From Streptomyces qinzhouensis (GTDB lineage: Bacteria > Actinomycetota > Actinomycetes > Streptomycetales > Streptomycetaceae): DNA of 64,000 nt. The stretch spans positions 6,324,001 to 6,388,000 of the forward strand of contig NZ_CP042266.1 in assembly GCF_007856155.1 (NCBI RefSeq). The letters are read 5' to 3'. This document shows positions 27,535 through 36,425 of this stretch, piece after piece. Below the pieces are notes generated by a model that did not search any database, was not told the DNA's origin, and saw only the letters and a list, made by a program, of their open reading frames with translations. Within the stretch, counting starts at the first letter, position 1, and each line of letters begins with the position of its first letter. The translations under genes and the position numbers were made by a program.

Positions 27535-28899
27535 GTGAGCACGACAATTGTTGCGCCCGAGCGCCGTTCCTACCGCCTCGGCCGGGCGCCGGGGGGCGTC
27601 CCCCTCCTGGGCCACGCCCTCCCGCTTTTCCGTACTCCTCTCGATTATCTGCCCGGACTGCGCCACGAGGGAGACCTCGTCCGACTGAGGATCGGCACCA
27701 GTACGGCTTATATGGCCTGCACCCACGACGTTGTTCAGGAAGTGCTGCACAACCCCCGGACGTTCGACAAGGGCGGCGAGTTCATCGACACGATGAAACT
27801 GCTGCTCGGCGACGGCGTCGGTACCTGCCCCGCCGCCAAGCACCGGCGGCAGCGCCGCTTCATCCAGCCCGCCTTCCAGCGCGACCGGCTCGACCACTAC
27901 TGCCGGCTGATGCACGACGAGGTCACCGCCCTGGCCGGCTCCTGGCAGCCGGGCGGTGTCATCGACGCCGGTACGGAAATGAGCAGGCTCACCACCCGGG
28001 TCACCGCCCGCATGATGTTCTCCGCCGATATCGCCTCCGACGCCGTCGCCGCGGTGCAGCGCAACTTCCCCGTCGTCTGGAAGGGCGTCTACCGGCGGAT
28101 GGTCATCCCCCTCCCGCTGCTGCACGCCCTGCCCACCCCGGCCAACATCCGCTTCACCAGGGCGCTTCGGCGGCTCGACGACGTCATCGACCGGATGCTC
28201 ACCGCCTACCGGCGGGACACCGCCGACCGTGACGACCTGCTGACCGTCCTGCTCGCCGCCCGCGACGAGCACACCGGACGTGGCATGACCGATACCGAGA
28301 TCCACGACGAGCTGATGACCGTGCTCGCGGCCGGAGTCGAAACCCCCGCCTCCGGCCTCACCTGGGCCTTCCATCTGCTGGGCGAGAACCCCGACGTCGA
28401 GCGGAAGCTCCTCGCCGAGGTCGACTCCGTGCTCGGCGGCCGCCCCGCCCGCGCCACGGACCTGCCCGCCCTTCCCTACACCCAGCGCGTCGTCGCCGAG
28501 GCGCTGCGCCTCTACCCGCCGGTCTGGTTCATCACCCGGCGGGCGGTCACCGACACCTGGCTGGCCGGACACCCGGTCCCGGCCGGCTCCAGCATCGTCT
28601 TCAGCCCGTACGCGCTCCACCGGGACCCGACCGTCTTCCGCGAGCCCGAACGCTTCGACCCGGACCGCTGGCTGCCCGAGAACGCGTGCGAGCTGCCGCG
28701 CAACGCCACCATCACCTTCGGCGGCGGCAGCCGCAAATGTCTCGGCGACGTCCTGGCCAACCAGGAGGTCACCCTCGCCCTCGCCTCCATCACGGCCGCC
28801 TGGCGGCTGCGCCCGCTGCCCGGCCACCGCATCCGCCCGGTGGCCAAGGCCGAACTGACCACCGGTCCACTGCCCATGACCACGGAGGCCCGCGCATGA
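27535..28899 (+). CDS. Cytochrome P450, terpene-cyclase partner
   Basis: A 454-residue P450. The I-helix oxygen motif is 'AAGVETPAS' (about residues 265-273), the K-helix pair 'EALR', the 'PERF' segment 'EPERFDPDRW', and the heme-binding loop 'FGGGSRKCLGD' with the thiolate cysteine near residue 401. It has no membrane anchor and would need a ferredoxin encoded elsewhere. The GTG at 27535 follows TAAGGG. It overlaps the terpene cyclase by four bases, so it probably oxidises the cyclase's hydrocarbon or alcohol product. Confidence 0.9.
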   Translation: MSTTIVAPERRSYRLGRAPGGVPLLGHALPLFRTPLDYLPGLRHEGDLVRLRIGTSTAYMACTHDVVQEVLHNPRTFDKGGEFIDTMKLLLGDGVGTCPAAKHRRQRRFIQPAFQRDRLDHYCRLMHDEVTALAGSWQPGGVIDAGTEMSRLTTRVTARMMFSADIASDAVAAVQRNFPVVWKGVYRRMVIPLPLLHALPTPANIRFTRALRRLDDVIDRMLTAYRRDTADRDDLLTVLLAARDEHTGRGMTDTEIHDELMTVLAAGVETPASGLTWAFHLLGENPDVERKLLAEVDSVLGGRPARATDLPALPYTQRVVAEALRLYPPVWFITRRAVTDTWLAGHPVPAGSSIVFSPYALHRDPTVFREPERFDPDRWLPENACELPRNATITFGGGSRKCLGDVLANQEVTLALASITAAWRLRPLPGHRIRPVAKAELTTGPLPMTTEARA

Positions 28900-30377
28900 C
28901 CACCACCCTCGCCGCGGCGGGCGGCCCCCGCCCGCTGCACCCCGCGCACACTCCGTACCCAGCCCATCTTCCGTACCCCCCGGACGGCTTCCGGGCTGCC
29001 GACGCGCCACCGGCGCACCCGGGCGTCCACCCCGGCCGGCCCGCGCACCACCTCACCGGCACCGACCCGGCCGACCCCGCGGTTCACCGCGGGCCGGCCG
29101 GGCAGCCGGACCCCGGCCCCGACCCCACCCGGGTCGCCGATCCCGCCACCGGCGCCCTCCTCGACCTCTGGCCCGGCCCCGACCACCCCCTGCTGGCCCT
29201 CCAGCCCCATGTCTCCCCCTGGCTGGAACACCTCGAAGCCTCCGTCATGGGCTGGGCCGACGCCTATGACCTCCTCGACAGTCCCGCCGCCCGCGACCGG
29301 CTCGCCCGCAGCCATCTCGGCGCCCTGATCGCCCGCTCCTACCCCGCGATGGGGTTGCACCGTGCCGACGCCGTCGCGGGCTGGTTCACCTGGGCCTTCG
29401 TCATCGACGACTGTCACGACCGGCAGCCCGAGGGGCAGATCGACTACGACTCGTCCGCCTTCCGCATGCTCCGCTTGCTGACCCCCGACGCCACCCTGCC
29501 CGCCACCACCACCGCCAGCAGGCTCGACGCGATACTGGCCCGGGTCTGGCACGACCTGGCCCGCGACCGGAGCGCGGCCTGGCGAATGCGCTTCACCCTC
29601 CATATGACCCACTTCCTGGCCGCGTTCAAGTACGAGTCCCTCAACCGCCGCCACCACCACACCCCCGGTCTGCTCGGCTACACCCAGCTGCGCCGCGCCT
29701 CCGGCGGGATCACCCCCTCCCTCGACCTGCTGGAGGTCGCGTCCGACCGGGAGATCCCGCCACTGCTCCATGAAACCGACCAGTTTCAGACGATGTTCAA
29801 ATGTGCGTCCGATGTCGTCGTCTGGGTCAACGACATCGTCTCCCTCCGCAAGGAACTCGTCGCGGGCGAGACCACGAACGGGGTGCTCGTCCTCGCCAGG
29901 GAGCGCGGCGGCGGCCTCCAGGACGCGATCGACGCCGTCTACGGCCGGGTGGGTGGCTGGGTCGCCGAATTCCGGCAGGCGCGCGAGGAACTGCGGGCGC
30001 TCTCCGGACAGTGGCTGGGGCTCACCCGGGGCGAGCGGCACGCCGTCGAGTCGTACGCCGACGGAATGGAGGCCTGGATGCGCGGCAATCTCGACTGGTC
30101 CTTCTCCTCCGACCGCTACCGGCGGGCCGACGGTGTGCGGCTGACCAGCGATACCGACCTGGTACGGGGCGGGGCGCACGGCCACCCGGACGGGACCGCC
30201 GGCGGATACGCCCGGCCGTACGCCTCCACCCACGGCCAGCAGCGGCCCGGGGCCCCCTGCGGCCATGGGCTCCAGGCCGGTCCCGGGCCCGGCCACGGCC
30301 CGCTCCACGCCTCACCGCCCGGCCCCGGCCGGCCCTGGTACGAGCCCACCTGTCGCGACCATGTCGAGGCGTCATGA
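28896..30377 (+). CDS. Class I terpene cyclase with long N- and C-terminal extensions
   Basis: A 493-residue protein around a class I terpene synthase core (about residues 85-400). The metal-binding motif is DDCHD at residues 171-175 and the NSE triad reads Asn312, Ser316, Glu320 in 'NDIVSLRKE'. The conserved C-terminal 'RY' pair appears as 'DRYRR' near residue 410. Typical bacterial sesquiterpene cyclases are 320-360 residues; here about 85 Pro/His/Gly-rich residues precede the core and about 85 follow. It should cyclise a prenyl diphosphate, product unknown, oxidised by the coupled P450. Confidence 0.9.
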   Translation: MTTTLAAAGGPRPLHPAHTPYPAHLPYPPDGFRAADAPPAHPGVHPGRPAHHLTGTDPADPAVHRGPAGQPDPGPDPTRVADPATGALLDLWPGPDHPLLALQPHVSPWLEHLEASVMGWADAYDLLDSPAARDRLARSHLGALIARSYPAMGLHRADAVAGWFTWAFVIDDCHDRQPEGQIDYDSSAFRMLRLLTPDATLPATTTASRLDAILARVWHDLARDRSAAWRMRFTLHMTHFLAAFKYESLNRRHHHTPGLLGYTQLRRASGGITPSLDLLEVASDREIPPLLHETDQFQTMFKCASDVVVWVNDIVSLRKELVAGETTNGVLVLARERGGGLQDAIDAVYGRVGGWVAEFRQAREELRALSGQWLGLTRGERHAVESYADGMEAWMRGNLDWSFSSDRYRRADGVRLTSDTDLVRGGAHGHPDGTAGGYARPYASTHGQQRPGAPCGHGLQAGPGPGHGPLHASPPGPGRPWYEPTCRDHVEAS

Positions 30378-30452
30378 CCGACCGGGATACCGGGCCGTCG
30401 TACGCGGCCGGTTCCGGTACGCACACCGTGAGCCCGGTCCGCTGAGGTGACG

Positions 30453-30493
30453 GGAGGCGGCGCCGGCGTACACCCCCGCCCGGCGCCGCCTCC
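30453..30493. terminator. Strong hairpin after the terpene cyclase
   Basis: GGAGGCGGCGCCGG and CCGGCGCCGCCTCC form a perfect 14-bp stem around a 13-base loop, 75 bases after the terpene cyclase stop. It would end the two-gene operon before the next unit. Confidence 0.75.
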
Positions 30494-30590
30494 GGTCGGC
30501 CGAGGTCCGGGCAAAGAGTGTCCAACCACGCCCCCGGGGCGTTCTCCATGGCATACGATCCTGCACCTCCACCCAGAATTGGAGCCGACT

Positions 30591-32321
30591 GTGACTCGTA
30601 TCGCGGTACCCGGCCCAGCAGGTGCGGAGCCGGACCGGACCCGATTACGCATACGAGAGCCGGTGCCGCCGGCGGTCAGCGACGCCTGTCGCTATCTGTG
30701 CGCCGGAGCACACGCCGACGACCGGTACCGCTCCGCCGTCATCGACGAACTCTCCGTCCACGAGGAGCGGTTCACCGCCCCTTCCTTCGGTATTGACGCG
30801 GCCCGCGTCCTCGCCCACGCCTGCTACGCCCGCCGCCGGGACCTGGGCTGGGCCCTCGCCGTCGTGGCGCTCTGGGTCCTGGCCGTGCCGCTGGCCGGCG
30901 GCTACTTCGTCATCCTGCTCTGCCCCGGTATCGTCCTCGCGCTGCTCGCCTGGGCCGATCCCGGGGCCGCCAAGGCATCCGTGCTCGCCCGCGGCACACT
31001 GACCCTGATCCGCTGGCTGGCCCGGCTGGTTCTGGCCTACGTCCTGCTGCTGCTGGTGTGGAACGGTATCGACGGCCTGTTCCGCGACGGCGCCGAACAG
31101 CATGTCTTCGGCCTGCCGACCGCCCTCTCCCTGCCGTTCCTCGTCTTCGACGAGCGGCCCCCGAGCTATGCGCTGCTGGCGGTCTTCCTCTACGCGCTCC
31201 TGGTGTTCCTCGTCGGGCTGCGACGCGGCCAGTCCGCCCAGGTGCTGACCGGGCCGCTGTCCTCCGGCGGATTCCGCGATCCGGAGGCCGACCCCGCGGA
31301 GCGTGCCGCCTCGCCCCACACGCTGCGGCGGATGGCGGAGATCCGGTACGAACAGCACGCGAAGCTGGTGATGTACCACTCCGACGAACCCTTCCGGGGC
31401 GCGGGGCAGGCGTTCCAGCCGTGGAGCCTCTCCGTGGAGCTGCGGCCCCGTACCGGTGTCACCCCCGAGCCGCTGGACAACCGGACCGTACTGGAACGGG
31501 TCCGGCCGCTCGTCGAGGCGCTCACCGTGCCCTCGCCGCACGATTCGCCCAAGTCCGTCGACGCCGTCCGCGACCGGCTGCGGGAACTCCGTACGGACGA
31601 GGTCGTCTTCCTCCCGGCCGACGGTATCGACAGCCGCGCGGCCGCGCCCTACGACCCGGAGGAGACCACGGAGCACCACGAGGCCGCCGTCGAGGAGGGC
31701 GGCGAGGCCCGCCGGCACTTCCTGCGGATCCGGGTCGGCGGCTGGTACGAGGACGTCGTGGTCACCGTCTTCGTCCGGGTCCACACCCAGGGCGGCATGC
31801 TGGTCCTGGAGGTCGCCCCGCATGTCCTGATGCCCGTACGGAACGCCTTCCGCGAGGCGGAGCGCGAGGCCCACCGCTATCTCGCGGGCGGTGCCTTCGG
31901 GAAGGTCGCGTGGGCGGTCGCCCACACACCCGCCAGCCTGGCGTGGTCGGTGCGGTCGATCTACCGGGCGGCGGTCGCCGCCTGGGAACGGGGTACCGGC
32001 GGATACCGCTGGGCCCTCCCGGAGGGCCCGGCCGCCGCGGTCCGGGAGCTGGGCGCCCAGGGCATCGGCTCGCTCTTCCAGCAGATGGACGTGCTGCGCT
32101 ATCTGAAAAGCATCCAGGACCGGATCAGTGAGGGCGTCAAGGACGCGCTGCGGGACGCGGGCTGGCAGACCGACGAGTTCGAACAGAAGGTCATCACCGT
32201 CAACGGCGGTGTGTACATCGACTCGGCGCGGAACAGCGCCTTCGGCTTCGGCGAGAACAGCACGGCGAAGGTGGCCAACTTCGACAGGGGGGAACGGCAT
32301 GGCCGCGACGACAAGGACTGA
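30591..32321 (+). CDS. Multi-pass membrane protein with a C-terminal amyloid-like motif
   Basis: A 576-residue protein of no family I recognise. About 85 cytoplasmic residues lead to four or so membrane helices (86-122, 140-158, 172-186, 192-210), then a large soluble region of about 360 residues with mixed alpha/beta character. The last 36 residues hold 'VYIDSARNSAFGFGENSTAKV' (541-561), matched by the start of the next protein. GTG at 30591 is chosen for the GGAG 6 bases upstream. The gene overlaps the next by 23 bases. It may be a membrane-tethered signalling or effector protein; function unproven. Confidence 0.8.
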   Translation: MTRIAVPGPAGAEPDRTRLRIREPVPPAVSDACRYLCAGAHADDRYRSAVIDELSVHEERFTAPSFGIDAARVLAHACYARRRDLGWALAVVALWVLAVPLAGGYFVILLCPGIVLALLAWADPGAAKASVLARGTLTLIRWLARLVLAYVLLLLVWNGIDGLFRDGAEQHVFGLPTALSLPFLVFDERPPSYALLAVFLYALLVFLVGLRRGQSAQVLTGPLSSGGFRDPEADPAERAASPHTLRRMAEIRYEQHAKLVMYHSDEPFRGAGQAFQPWSLSVELRPRTGVTPEPLDNRTVLERVRPLVEALTVPSPHDSPKSVDAVRDRLRELRTDEVVFLPADGIDSRAAAPYDPEETTEHHEAAVEEGGEARRHFLRIRVGGWYEDVVVTVFVRVHTQGGMLVLEVAPHVLMPVRNAFREAEREAHRYLAGGAFGKVAWAVAHTPASLAWSVRSIYRAAVAAWERGTGGYRWALPEGPAAAVRELGAQGIGSLFQQMDVLRYLKSIQDRISEGVKDALRDAGWQTDEFEQKVITVNGGVYIDSARNSAFGFGENSTAKVANFDRGERHGRDDKD

Positions 32322-32712
32322 CGGCGGCGGGAGCGAGGAGCCCCCGGGCCCCCCGGGCCCTTCCGTCCACATCGGTACGGTGTCCCACAGCGCGCTGGCC
32401 TTCGGCGCCAACAGCACGGCGTCCACCACCAACAACACCGGTGCGGCGGTGGACGACCCCGTGCAGCGCGAACTGCTGGCGGCGGTCCGGGCCCTCCGCA
32501 CCGATCTGGAACGGCTGGTCGCCACGGAGGCGACCGAGGTACTGGACGCCGAACTGGTCGCCGCCGAGGAGGAGATCACCGCCTCGGGCGCGGCGGGACC
32601 GGCCCGGCTGGAGCGGCTCCGGGCCTCCCTGACGGCGGCGGGCGAATGGGTCGGCGCCCTCGGTTCCGGCGTCGCCGTAGCGCAACTCGTCACGGCTCTC
32701 GTCGGAGGCTGA
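32299..32712 (+). CDS. Small helical protein sharing the N-terminal motif
   Basis: A 137-residue protein. Residues 1-22 are Gly/Pro/Ser-rich; residues 23-43 ('VHIGTVSHSALAFGANSTAST') match the end of the upstream membrane protein without a gap, 10 of 21 positions identical. A 'TTNNTGAAVDD' linker leads to an Ala/Leu/Glu helical region (52-120) and a hydrophobic Gly/Val/Ala tail (about 118-137). Ribosome site GGGGGGGAA, 23-base overlap with the upstream gene. The shape recalls small soluble partners in bacterial amyloid-signalling pairs, which is inference. Confidence 0.78.
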   Translation: MAATTRTDGGGSEEPPGPPGPSVHIGTVSHSALAFGANSTASTTNNTGAAVDDPVQRELLAAVRALRTDLERLVATEATEVLDAELVAAEEEITASGAAGPARLERLRASLTAAGEWVGALGSGVAVAQLVTALVGG

Positions 32713-32713
32713 G

Positions 32714-33592
32714 ATGCCCGGTGGAACGTACTGGAACCCGGAGACACAGCGCTGGGAGGACGGCGGGGAACCCCCGGCGTACGGCCCCCAGGACGGAGGA
32801 CCGGGCGGAGGGCCGGGCGGAGATCCGGACCGTACCCGTCCGCCCTTACCGCCCCCGCCGCCGTCCTTCCCGCCCTCGTTACCGGGTTTCGAGGGCAAGC
32901 GGGGCACGGCCGGCCGGCGCCCGCCTGTGGTGGTCGTCATCGCGTCCGTCCTGGCGGCGGCGGCCGTCGCGGCGGTGCTCTGGTTCACGGCGGGCCCGGG
33001 CGGGCAGGACGACGGCGAACCGTCAACCGCCGCGCCCTCCGCCTCCGACAGCACGGACAGTACGGACGGCACGGACCCGTCTGAGGATGCCGACCCGTCC
33101 GCGTCCGCGTCGGCGGAATCCTCCCCGAGCGGCTCGCCCGAGGTCCCCGACGGCTACGAGGTGGTGACCGACCCGGCCGGATTCACCCTCGCCGTACCGG
33201 ACGGCTGGTCCCGCATCACCCAGGGCAGCAGTGTCTTCTATATGTCCCCGGACCGGCGCAGCCTGGTCCAGGTCTTCGAAGTCACCGAATCCGGCTACAC
33301 CCCGCTCAAGGCGGTACGGGACGCGGACGAGAGCCTTGCCCTCCGGGCCACGGACTATCTGCAGTACGACCTCGGCCCGGTGGTCAGTGGCCCCGAGAAC
33401 CCGTCCGGGGACGCCGCCGAACTCCGCTACGGATACACCAGCACCGGAACGGGCGGACAGCGTCAGTGCATCGAACGGGCCTTCACGGCCACCGACGCCA
33501 CCCTGTACGCGGTGCTGGGCTGTGTGCCCGGTGAACAGAGCCCGGCACAGCGCACCCTGCTGGACAACGCCCTGGCCCATTTCACCCCGTGA
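32714..33592 (+). CDS. Membrane-anchored protein with Pro-rich cytoplasmic tail
   Basis: A 292-residue single-pass protein. Residues 1-65 are Gly/Pro/Asp-rich and contain 'YWNPETQRWEDG', a WW-like or FHA-bait-like stretch; a transmembrane helix lies at about 72-93; an Asp/Ser/Thr-rich linker leads to an extracellular alpha/beta domain (about residues 140-292, 'GYEVVTDPAGFTLAVPDGWSR', with two cysteines near the C-terminus). This architecture is common for proteins encoded beside actinobacterial Ser/Thr kinases. It follows the upstream gene with one base between and GGAGG before the ATG. Confidence 0.78.
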   Translation: MPGGTYWNPETQRWEDGGEPPAYGPQDGGPGGGPGGDPDRTRPPLPPPPPSFPPSLPGFEGKRGTAGRRPPVVVVIASVLAAAAVAAVLWFTAGPGGQDDGEPSTAAPSASDSTDSTDGTDPSEDADPSASASAESSPSGSPEVPDGYEVVTDPAGFTLAVPDGWSRITQGSSVFYMSPDRRSLVQVFEVTESGYTPLKAVRDADESLALRATDYLQYDLGPVVSGPENPSGDAAELRYGYTSTGTGGQRQCIERAFTATDATLYAVLGCVPGEQSPAQRTLLDNALAHFTP

Positions 33593-33644
33593 CCGGAGCG
33601 GGCGCCGTGTCGGCCTGTCGGACCGTTCTCGTATGCTCCCCGCC

Positions 33645-35462
33645 ATGAGCGGCGGAAACGGGGCCGACAGCGGCGCCGACAACGGCAGAGGAACCGGCAC
33701 AGGTGTCACCGGCAGCGGTCGGGGATCCGGCACACCGGGGCAGGAACGCGTCGTCGACGGGCGGTTCGCTCTGGAGACACGGCTCGGCGGCGGCGGGATG
33801 GGCACGGTCTGGCGCGCCCGCGATCTGCTCCTGGACCGGGCGGTGGCGCTGAAGGAGGTACGCCCCCCGGACCCCGGGCTCGCCGAGTACGACCCGGCGG
33901 CCGCGCGGACCCTGCGGGCCCGGGTGCTGCGGGAGGCCCGGGCCCTGGCCCGGGTCGACCACCCCAATGTGGTCACCATCCACCATGTCGTGGACGGCGG
34001 TGGCGACACATACCCCTGGCTGGTGATGGAGCTGGTCACCGGCGGCTCACTGGCGGACCGGCTGGCCCGGGGGCCGATGGACCCCGTGGCGGCCGCCGTG
34101 CTCGGCCGCGAGGTGCTCGCCGCCCTCGATGCCGCCCATGCGGCGGGTATCCAGCACCGGGATGTGAAACCCGCCAATGTTCTGCTGCGGCCCGACGGGC
34201 GGCCCGTGCTCACGGACTTCGGCATCGCCGCCATCCGTGAGTCCACCGTGCTCACCGCGACCGGCTCCATCATCGGCACCCCCGACTACATGGCCCCCGA
34301 GCGGATCACCGGCGAGTCCGGTGGCCCCGTCTCCGACCTGTGGTCGCTGGCGATGATGCTGTACGTCGCCGTCGAAGGCCGCCATCCGCTGCGCCGGGCC
34401 ACCACCCTCGCGACGCTCGCCGCCGTACTGAACGAACCGGTACCGCCGCCGCTCCGGGCCGGTCCGCTCACCGCGGCGCTGAACGCGGTCCTCGTCAAGG
34501 ACCCGGCGGCCCGGCCCGATCCCGGAGCGCTGGACCGGATGCTCGCGGCGGCCGCAGGCGTGGCAGGGGTGGCGGGGGATCCGGCGGCCGAGGGCCCGGG
34601 GGCGGGCACGTCCGCCGCCGTACCGGCCGCCGGGACCGGTGAGTCCGGTGAGTCCGGTGACGAGTCCGCCGCGACCTCGTATCCGCTGGTGCCGCCCACC
34701 CCGGAGCCGGTCGCGGTCCCGGTTCCGGAGCCGGTCCCCGGGTCCGGCCCGGGAGCCGGGCCCGTGACGGTGCTCTCCGACACCGCCCCGGTGCCGCCCC
34801 GTTCCCGGCTGCCCGCCCGGCTCGTGATCGGCGCCGTCCTGCTCGCCACCGTCGCGACGGTGTCGGTGGTCTCCGACCTCCTGCCGGAATGGAAGACCGG
34901 GGAGCAGCGGACCACCACGACCGGGCCCTCCTCGTCGCCGGGCGCCCCGGCCGGCGGCACCGGCTCGAAGCCCGGCTCCGGCGCGACGGGGAACAGCCCG
35001 AGCGCCAAGAGTGTGCTCACCCCCGAGGGCATCAGGAAGGCGGTCAAGGCGCTGACCGCCAAGACCGGCACCGACCGGGTCCTCGGCCTCACCGTCTACC
35101 CCGAGTACGCGTTCTTCAGGGTCGTCGTGAAGGGCAGCGATACCCGCTTCGAGTCCTACAGCTACGACCTGGAACGCGGTCTGCGCGTCGGCAATATGAC
35201 CGGGAGCGGTTTCGGGGGGCAACGTCCCGTCGAACTGAGCCGCTACAACTGGGACGCCGTACCGGCCCTGATAAAGACGGCGGAGAAGGAGCTGAAGGTC
35301 AAGAACCCGAACTCCCGCTATCTGATTCTCAATCCACCGAACACGATCTTCGACACCCCGGCCCGGATGAGCGTCTACCTCACCAACGAGTACAACGAGA
35401 CGGGCTTTCTGCTCGCGGACCCCCGGGGCAAGGTGGTGTCGAAAAACCAGCCGTTCGGCTGA
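33645..35462 (+). CDS. PknB-type membrane Ser/Thr protein kinase
   Basis: A 605-residue kinase. Catalytic domain about 38-300: Gly-rich loop 'GGGGMGTVW', ATP lysine in 'VALKEV' (Lys70), catalytic 'HRDVKPANVLL' (171-181) and metal-binding 'DFG' (191-193), activation segment to 'APERITG'. A Pro/Gly/Glu-rich juxtamembrane region follows, one transmembrane helix (about 391-411), and an extracellular domain ('VLGLTVYPEYAFFRVVVKG'). The start is uncertain: 33645 is preferred, with an in-frame ATG at 33633. It probably phosphorylates cytoplasmic partners, perhaps the tail of the upstream membrane protein. Confidence 0.88.
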   Translation: MSGGNGADSGADNGRGTGTGVTGSGRGSGTPGQERVVDGRFALETRLGGGGMGTVWRARDLLLDRAVALKEVRPPDPGLAEYDPAAARTLRARVLREARALARVDHPNVVTIHHVVDGGGDTYPWLVMELVTGGSLADRLARGPMDPVAAAVLGREVLAALDAAHAAGIQHRDVKPANVLLRPDGRPVLTDFGIAAIRESTVLTATGSIIGTPDYMAPERITGESGGPVSDLWSLAMMLYVAVEGRHPLRRATTLATLAAVLNEPVPPPLRAGPLTAALNAVLVKDPAARPDPGALDRMLAAAAGVAGVAGDPAAEGPGAGTSAAVPAAGTGESGESGDESAATSYPLVPPTPEPVAVPVPEPVPGSGPGAGPVTVLSDTAPVPPRSRLPARLVIGAVLLATVATVSVVSDLLPEWKTGEQRTTTTGPSSSPGAPAGGTGSKPGSGATGNSPSAKSVLTPEGIRKAVKALTAKTGTDRVLGLTVYPEYAFFRVVVKGSDTRFESYSYDLERGLRVGNMTGSGFGGQRPVELSRYNWDAVPALIKTAEKELKVKNPNSRYLILNPPNTIFDTPARMSVYLTNEYNETGFLLADPRGKVVSKNQPFG

Positions 35463-35799
35463 GCGACACCCCGGGGCCCACCGCTTTCCGGCCAGCGGCG
35501 GACGGGACGGACACCGCTGCTCCCGTGGTGGTTGAGGCGAGTGCGACGGGCGGGATGAGGCGCCCCTGCCGGTCCGCCGGGGCCGGAATACCCAGGGTCC
35601 CTCGTGTCGCATTCATAGGATTGTCATGGTCGGTAGATTCGATTCGCCGGGTAATTGCTCGAACGTCTGCCCTGGAATTCCCCGATACTCGAAAAGAGGA
35701 ATGGCTGGCCGACTTGTTTCTTTAATGCCGCACCGCTCTCCGGTCAGCATGGAGGCGTCCGGTTGCGGTGGAAACGCCACCGGTCGGACGGGGGACAGC
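35463..35799. other. Upstream region of the secreted small protein gene
   Basis: About 340 bases. 35600-35720 is markedly less GC-rich (GATTGTCATGGTCGG, CGATACTCGAAAAGAGGAATGG) and may carry the promoter of the secreted protein gene. The same frame as the secreted protein is open back to 35626, but those codons precede the signal peptide and look untranslated. Confidence 0.5.
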
Positions 35800-36219
35800 A
35801 TGAAAATCCGAACAATGCTGGGAGCTACGGTTCTGACGCTGGGCACGATCCTGGCCGCGACCCCGGTCGCGGGGGCCACGGACACCGTCGCCCGGGACGG
35901 CCGGCCCGCGGTCGAGAACCGGGGCGACTTCGCCGTGGAGCGTTCCTTCACGACCTGGGCGACGAATGTGAACGTCCGGCACAACAACGCCGACTACGCC
36001 CGCTGCAACAACTCGCCGTCGGTCGCCAACTGTCCGAACGTCCGCGGAAAGGTCAACCCCGGGGAGTCGTTCGAGGCCTGGTGCCAGAAGAGGGGCAGCC
36101 AGACGGTCGGCGGCAATCCGTACTGGGTGTACATCATCCGGCCCAACTTCAGCGGCTGGATGGCCAGTTACTACGTCGACTACCCGGACCACGTCCTCCC
36201 GGACACACCGTTCTGCTGA
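35800..36219 (+). CDS. Secreted SH3-like small protein
   Basis: A 139-residue exported protein. A Sec signal peptide ('MKIRTMLGATVLTLGTILAATPVAGA', cleavage after about residue 26) precedes a mature domain of about 113 residues with 'TWATNVNVRHNNADYARCNN', four cysteines (probably two disulfides) and 'GNPYWVYIIRPNFSGWMASYYVDYP', the shape of a bacterial SH3-like cell-wall-binding fold. ATG at 35800 follows GGGGGA. It ends before a strong hairpin terminator, so it is a single-gene unit. Confidence 0.75.
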   Translation: MKIRTMLGATVLTLGTILAATPVAGATDTVARDGRPAVENRGDFAVERSFTTWATNVNVRHNNADYARCNNSPSVANCPNVRGKVNPGESFEAWCQKRGSQTVGGNPYWVYIIRPNFSGWMASYYVDYPDHVLPDTPFC

Positions 36220-36244
36220 CGTTCCCACCGCGCCGCGGCGGTCG

Positions 36245-36288
36245 AAGGCTCCCCCGGACATCGTCCCGGGGGAGCCTTCCCGCTTTTC
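36245..36288. terminator. Hairpin terminator with T-run
   Basis: AAGGCTCCCCCGG and CCGGGGGAGCCTT form a perfect 13-bp stem around an 8-base loop, followed by CCCGCTTTTCC. This is a classic intrinsic terminator 25 bases after the secreted-protein stop. Confidence 0.9.
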
Positions 36289-36425
36289 CCGGCCGGGCCG
36301 GCCCGTGCGACCCCGTCGGCCGCCCTTCGCCGGCCGGGTGCTCCGGGTGCTCCGGGGCCGCCGGATACCGCGGCGTCCGCCGTGTCGGAACCGTCCCGGA
36401 CGCCGGGGCTGAGATGCTGCGGCCC

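Noticed and set aside
33633..33645. Earlier kinase start at 33633
   Set aside because: Adds only four residues and lacks a ribosome site; the ATG at 33645 fits the Gly-rich N-terminus equally well. The choice remains uncertain.
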